DNA of 25,000 nucleotides, from the NCBI GenBank assembly GCA_012295275.1, contig CM022667.1, positions 1,433,943-1,458,942 on the forward strand, written 5' to 3'. Positions 20,821-25,000 of the stretch are shown here, in pieces (positions within the stretch are counted from its first letter, which is position 1; the number at the start of each line of letters is the position of its first letter). This DNA comes from Chrysomallon squamiferum (lineage: Eukaryota > Mollusca > Gastropoda > Neomphalida > Peltospiridae). Position numbers and translations under genes: made by a program. The notes under the pieces are model-generated. The model saw nothing but the letters and a program-made list of their open reading frames with translations, was not told the origin of the DNA and did not search any database.

Positions 20821-22741
20821 TTCAGCTATACTTTCGAGACAGTGAGCTGGAAACACTTTACAGAAAGTACATCGTTCAGATGAAGAAACCTCTCGTGGTT
20901 GTCTACCTCATCACCCTCATCACAGTGTGCATCGTTGTCCTCCTCATCGACGTTGCTATGAGAAATGCGGCAAGTGAAAACATTTTTTTTTTTGAAATCA
21001 TCATAGCTATCTGTATATTAGTTTACTAGGTGAAAGAGTTTGTATATGGTTCTCTTAATGGTTCAGATTAAACACAATGGAAGATAATTCTGTGGTGTTA
21101 GTAGTGGATGCTCTTGTAATATCACATGACCTGTTTTTCCCATTCCACCCAATGCTCCATTTTATCACAGGAATATGAATGGCTTTTTATGAGTTTTTTG
21201 AAATTTTAAAATATAAATTTATTTAATCCTAGAATATGATAGTCAGAAATCAATGTAGAAATTAAAGATAGGTATCAATGAAAAAATAATTGATTAGAAT
21301 TAAAAATAAATTTTTTAAAATTTATTTAAGTTTTTGAATCATTTATCTGAAATCAAATTTGTTTTTAAAAAATGTTATCATTTCTTTATCTAGAATCAGA
21401 TTATATGGATTTCAGATATAAAATGAATATAAAATTTTTTATATATATTTTTTTTTAATTTTATTTTCCTAGAGTATTTTCACTTGATACCGATATAAAC
21501 ATTAAAGAAATAATTTTTAAAAATGTTTAAATTTTTTTTACTTTATCTAGAACCTGATTGGCTGGAACCAAATAGCGCAGTTAACTGTCCTAAGCTTTGG
21601 AGTTCTTCTCGGTCTTCTTCTTCTCTTCCTCTTTGGATTCAAAAACATTTTCATTCAGCACACATCTCTTCTGTCTGCTGTCATGTGGATCGTGTGCGTG
21701 GTCATCATCAACCTCTACTTCGGCTTCAGCCAGTTCCGTCACCCCAACAGATGATGTTCCCATTTTGTATTACACGACGCTGATATCGTACATGGTGTTG
21801 CCGGTGTCGCAGAAGTGGTCAGTTCTGATTGGTGGATGTTCTTTGGTTGGGCAGTTGCTGTTGTCGGGACTGCTGTCGAACCGGATGCAGGAGTCGATGT
21901 CATTGCAGATGCTCGCCAATGCTGTGATATTCCTCTGTGCCAACGGTGTTGGAATCTTTCACAAGTTCTTGTCCGATTTTGCTCACCGAAGAGCGTTTCT
22001 TGATGCCCGGTATTCTGTCGAGTCCATGGTGAATTTGGAACGGGAGAAAAAGCAGCAGGTAAGAGTGGGCTTCGTTAAGTTTGTACGTGTTGAAAGAATA
22101 TATATAAAAAAAATTAAAAAATTAATATAGTTTTTGTGAATTATGGATTTTTTTTTTTTTTTTTTTTGTTTTAAAAGAAAATAGATTTGGTTAATTATGA
22201 TTATGTAAAAATTATATGAATTTTTTTTGGGAGGGAGTGTATGTTTTCTCATTAACTATATTAATGTTTTCTGAGATAGGAGTAAAAAATGATGGTAGAA
22301 AATTGTTGAATAAATGTGATTTTATTATGTCTCATTGAAAAAAAAAAAATAAAATAAAATATAAAAACAACTAAATAAATAATATTAAAGAAAGGACAGA
22401 AGTTCAGTAATGATACCGATTATAATGATAATTATAATGATGATGGGAATAAAAGTGATGATGACAATGATGATGCTACTAGCAACTGCAGTAGCAGTAG
22501 TAATAATAATAATAACAAAAACAATGATAATAATAATAATCAAAATAATAATAATAATGATGATGATAATGTTGACAATGACGATGATGACGTCGTACTT
22601 GCAGGAAGAGTTGCTTGCTAGTTGTATTCCGAGCTCTCTCGTCAAAGTGATGAAGGAGGATTTAAGACAACAGATGATGAGAAAAACTCCTAAACTGTCC
22701 CCTTTCCAAGACTTGTATGTGCAGCATTACGAAAATGTCAG
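19874..22741 (+). CDS. Transmembrane adenylyl cyclase, 5' part (exons 1-4, continues past window)
   Basis: Family role: makes cAMP from ATP at the plasma membrane, usually under G-protein control. Four exons (19874-20041, 20826-20969, 21551-22058, 22605-22741) encode about 318 residues. In order: cytosolic N-terminus 1-72; six hydrophobic helices near 74-97, 112-134, 144-163, 175-190, 195-213 and 224-242; charged linker 243-275 ending EREKKQQ; and the entry to C1a with LLASCIPSSLV, FQDLYVQHYENV and a split serine codon. Animal cyclases have the same order (EKRQQ-LLLSVLP, then LYVKRHxNVSIL[YF]ADIVGF). Family members run about 1000-1300 residues, so roughly the first quarter is here and no catalytic metal-binding residue is visible. 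The short N-terminus and ANAVIFLC in helix 6 recall the ADCY2/4/7 group, but I do not assign a subtype. All exon joins are phase 0 except the last (phase 2). Exon 3 carries an apparent one-base insertion. Confidence 0.9.
20042..20825 (+). other. Intron 1 of adenylyl cyclase (784 bases, GT-AG)
   Basis: Starts gtcagtgag and ends ATTATTTTCAG. After about 450 bases of AT-rich unique sequence, the last 325 bases are AAT/AAC trinucleotides followed by ATT/ATC trinucleotides, running up to the acceptor. Phase 0. Confidence 0.85.
20504..20820. repeat. Trinucleotide array: (AAT/AAC)n then (ATT/ATC)n
   Basis: 20504-20612 is mostly AAT with AAC interruptions. 20630-20820 is mostly ATT with ATC and GTT interruptions. 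The second half is roughly the reverse complement of the first. The array ends about five bases before the exon 2 boundary. Confidence 0.95.
20826..20969 (+). CDS. Adenylyl cyclase coding exon 2 (transmembrane helix 1)
   Basis: Encodes residues 57-104 (48 codons, phase 0 at both ends). ELETLYRKYIVQ is followed by a hydrophobic helix running from PLVVVYLITL through VVLLIDVAM. The LY-x-KY motif just before helix 1 is shared with vertebrate tmAC N-termini as I recall them (ADCY7 has a similar LYEKY). The acceptor is TATTTTCAG. The only donor that keeps the frame into exon 3 is GCG|gcaagt, a GC-type donor. Reading on past it adds a short tail and soon reaches a stop. Confidence 0.85.
20970..21550 (+). 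other. Intron 2 of adenylyl cyclase (581 bases, GC-AG)
   Basis: Begins gcaagtgaaa and ends ctttatctag. The GC donor matches the GCAAGT consensus of that minor class at positions +1 to +6 and joins two phase-0 exons. The nearest GT alternative (gtgaaa at 20974) would put exon 3 in a frame without membrane helices. The intron body is AT-rich with no other feature. Confidence 0.75.
21551..22058 (+). CDS. Adenylyl cyclase coding exon 3 (helices 2-6 and linker), with a +1 frameshift
   Basis: From 21551 the frame reads NLIGWNQIAQLTVLSFG and gives helices 2 and 3, ending FGFSQFRHP. It then meets a TGA at 21752. The next frame carries on at once with TDDVPILYYTTLISYMVLPV (helix 4), helix 5, then LQMLANAVIFLCANGVGIFHK (helix 6) and the linker ending EREKKQQ. 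Both splice ends are phase 0, yet the exon is 508 bases (3n+1). One surplus base, best placed in CCCC at 21742-21745, explains everything. No intron fits between the two frames. Because both sides are otherwise intact, an assembly error or polymorphism is likelier than a dead gene. The donor is CAG|gtaagagtg. Confidence 0.9.
22059..22604 (+). other. Intron 3 of adenylyl cyclase (546 bases, GT-AG)
   Basis: Strong donor gtaagagtg; the acceptor is gtacttgcag. A T17-18 tract lies near 22149-22167 and an A-rich tract near 22338-22380. From 22416 to 22592 the intron is a purine-rich ATA/ATG/GAT repeat, so the acceptor has almost no polypyrimidine tract. Confidence 0.85.
22416..22592. repeat. Imperfect AAT/GAT/ATA trinucleotide tract
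   Basis: Runs of AATGATGATG, AATAATAAT and GATGATGAT with an AGCAGTAGCAGT interruption. It ends about 12 bases before the exon 4 boundary. Open frames across it on both strands are a by-product of the period of three. Confidence 0.9.
22605..22741 (+). CDS. Adenylyl cyclase coding exon 4 (linker to start of catalytic domain C1a)
   Basis: Encodes EELLASCIPSSLVKVMKEDL, a basic QQMMRKTPK stretch and SPFQDLYVQHYENV, residues 274-318. This aligns with the conserved passage entering C1a in animal tmACs, where LLLSVLP is followed by a basic loop and then a YVxRHxNVSIL-like strand. The exon is 137 bases, and its donor CAG|gtaaaa splits a codon after AG. The family expects serine after NV, and AG plus a pyrimidine gives serine, which supports the boundary. 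The metal-binding aspartates of C1a fall in the next exon, outside this window. Confidence 0.88.
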
Positions 22742-22794
22742 GTAAAAAAAAACAACTTTATAACCAATGAACTCTTTCCCAAAACACACCCCCA

Positions 22795-22826
<32 letters not shown>

Positions 22827-25000
22827 CTGTTTTCTGTTTATTAGATGACTAACATGTCCTTCTGTTAATATAAAATGTTATGTTCTAATGTTGTGGATTT
22901 CACTCGTTAAAATGGCAGGACAAAAGTTGTGACAGTTTTCCTGTCTGTGGGTAGGTTTATATAAAAGCAAATATTTTGCTACAGAATGAAAAAAAAAAAG
23001 TAACCAAGAAGCAGGTTCCTTTTCTTAATATCTGTATGGTCTTTTAACATATATCACTGTAATTGAGAAATATTTTGAGTGTCTTTTAAGATAAATCACT
23101 GTAAATTAAAGATATAACTCATGAATGAAACTACAAAGTGTCTTTGATGTCTTTTATTATTGTAAACTAAAAGAATTTAACACTCAAAAATGAAGCTATA
23201 TAATTGTTAATAAAAAAAACATCTTCAGTGTCTTTATGACATAATAATATTGAAAATTAAAAATTTAACACAGGAACAAAGCTATATACTTGTAAATTAA
23301 AAACATCTTGAGTGTCTTTTAACATACGTTATTGTAAATCAAAAATTTAACAGTATCACTGAAGCTATATAATTGTAAATTTAAACAAATCTTGAGTGTC
23401 TTGTTAAATAAAACCTTGTTTTCTTCCCAGCCAGTATTGATTTTGTCCTGGGATTCATTATATTCTATGATTGGACACCACCAATCTCTGCATAAAACAT
23501 TCGTTTTATCTGTTTATCATTGGCAGACTTCAATTTGTAAGAAATCTGTAATAGTGTAAAGATTTAGTTTGTTCTGTACAGAAATGTTTTCTAATAATAC
23601 TGTTATTGATGTTAAGATTTTTATTGTTTTTTTATTTGTTTTTTTATTTGTTTATTTGTTTGTTTGTTTGTTTATTTATTCTATATACTTATTTTATATT
23701 AATGAAATAAATCAAAATTTTCTTAATCTTTTAATAATATCTATCTATGTGTTTGCATATCATTATTTTTAGACAGTTTGATTAATGTTACATAATTAAA
23801 AAAAAATTTTTTTTTTTTAAATAATTTCTTTTTCTTTCTTTTTTTTTTAATCAAAAATGCATGTTATTATTTTTTATACTTAACACAAATTAAAGATATC
23901 TTAATTTTTACACAGAGCTGATAAACTTTAGTAGGTTTCTTAAAGAGTTAGAATCAACTAAACCAACTCTTGAGTTTTACCCATGGTTGATAATAGATCA
24001 ATATAAACAGTTTATTCCAAGTTATTATTTTATTGTTGTAGGTCACCTACCTTTGCTGATAATAAAGTAATTCAAAAAAGTAATACTGTTACACATGATC
24101 ATTGTCACACAGTTACCATTACACAGTTTATATATACAAACATGGCTATATCATTGTGTCTTTTTATTATGTCTGGTATCTAATAACAAGGATGCAATGC
24201 ATTTGTTAGAACACATTATGACTTGTGGAATCAGTCATTTTTAGGACATTTCACAATCTAACCAGAGCTCACACAATGTATTTATCAAACATTGAGTTTT
24301 ACTGTTTGTGAGAAGGTACCTACAACAGACTCCTCTTTGCTACTGAAAAAGGGTAACCTCCTTGTGTTACAATGCCAGTGGGTTTCCTTTGTCTTTATCT
24401 GTTTAGTCCTTAACCATGTATGTTTTATGTCACAGAACCTCAGATCAAAAATATGCATTGTTAAACAAAACACATACCTTCCTTCCTAATATCAGCTTTC
24501 CATTGTTTTGGACAGCTAAAGCTGGTTCATATGACTTTGCTGCCTGGAAAGACAGCATCAAAGTACTGACAGATGAGTAATGATTATTTTGTGCATTAGT
24601 TTATGAAAACTTTCCAGGGGGTAAACACAATGAAGACACACCCATGGTTGTGTCTATAACTTCAGCAGCTCTGTAAGCAGTAAATAAATAACATTTGGAA
24701 TTTTTGTAAATTAGTTAATGAAGCTAAAGTTAAAGTACTGATTTTTATGACTGGGTTATCAGAATTTATGTGACTGTAATATGATTTATATCAGTTGAAT
24801 GGTACAAGTTAAAGACTAATTTATTTTAATGAGTAATAAAATGTTGACATGAGGAATGATGTGTGCTTTCTGCCAGGGGAAACAGCACATACAAAAGATT
24901 ACATTCTTCTGACATAAATAGGTGGAGATGTACCTGAAGCTGACTGGAATAGCTGGAAAGTGAAAAACACTGCTTCTGGCTATTGCTGTAATTAAGAGAT
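22742..25000 (+). other. Intron 4 of adenylyl cyclase (incomplete, over 2.2 kb)
   Basis: Begins gtaaaaaaaa. No downstream segment encodes the expected ADIVGF continuation in phase 2, so the next exon is outside the window. Contents: a T tract at about 22799-22825, a degenerate ~85-base tandem repeat at 23037-23405, a TTTG/TTTA tract near 23627-23680, poly-A/T near 23800-23850, and unremarkable unique sequence from about 23900 to 25000. Confidence 0.7.
23037..23405. repeat. Degenerate ~85-base tandem repeat in intron 4, about 5 copies
   Basis: Shared landmarks recur: GAGTGTCTTTTAA, then a TATTGTAAATTAAA-like stretch, ATTTAACA, and GAAGCTATATAATTGTAAA. Copies begin near 23037 (short), 23079, 23140, 23229, 23312 and 23395. 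Identity is moderate, with indels. Confidence 0.75.

Noticed and set aside
21742-21750. A tiny intron instead of a frameshift in exon 3
   Set aside because: The only GT-AG pair that bridges the two frames (near 21738-21750) would be about 14 bases long, far too short for a spliceosomal intron.
21523-21783. A third plus-strand frame across exon 3
   Set aside because: Its translation has no membrane-helix pattern, unlike the two frames assigned to the cyclase.
23418-23470. CTTCCCAG as the acceptor of the next cyclase exon
   Set aside because: In the required phase the following bases give an immediate stop rather than the expected SILYADI-like strand.

Overview
The window is eukaryotic and almost certainly metazoan. 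It is very AT-rich, most of it is non-coding, and its one recognisable gene is split by introns. The dense microsatellites (CA/GT, CATA/TATG, and ATT/ATC/GTT mixtures), minisatellites and long T tracts resemble molluscan genomes, perhaps a cephalopod or gastropod. That placement is inference from texture and from the animal-type gene, not from a diagnostic marker. I see no bacterial operon, CRISPR array, rRNA, convincing tRNA, intact transposon or viral gene.

The gene lies on the + strand at about 19844-22741 and runs off the right edge. It is the 5' part of a class III transmembrane adenylyl cyclase. Four exons encode a short cytosolic N-terminus (56 residues), all six helices of the first membrane cassette, the helical linker, and the opening residues of the first catalytic domain (C1a). 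The catalytic core, second membrane cassette and C2 domain would lie beyond position 25000. Three points of the gene model stand out. Intron 2 needs a GC-AG splice pair. Exon 3 has one base too many, best explained by a C4 run at 21742-21745. Trinucleotide microsatellites sit almost against the acceptors of exons 2 and 4. An in-frame stop just upstream of the ATG, behind a good acceptor, implies a non-coding first exon further upstream.

The first 19.8 kb contains no gene I can support. It is either intergenic DNA or a long 5' UTR intron of the cyclase. It holds at least seven distinct tandem-repeat families: a ~30-bp CT-rich minisatellite (2.4-2.75 kb), a 57-bp satellite with higher-order structure (4.14-6.1 kb), a compound CA array with spaced cassettes (6.75-7.39 kb), an imperfect ACT trinucleotide tract (9.5-9.8 kb), a ~24-bp minisatellite (14.47-14.67 kb), a ~32-bp minisatellite of about 40 copies whose units resemble 3' splice sites (15.15-16.44 kb), a ~38-bp minisatellite (17.1-17.4 kb), and a CATA tract (18.1-18.4 kb). 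Between them are pockets of non-repetitive sequence richer in G+C and CpG (about 9.0-9.24, 11.5-11.7, 14.93-15.14 and 16.7-17.04 kb). These are the best places to look for enhancers or the missing first exon.

No new multi-gene system is visible. The long open frames elsewhere arise from repeats whose period is a multiple of three, or from low-complexity dinucleotide and tetranucleotide tracts.
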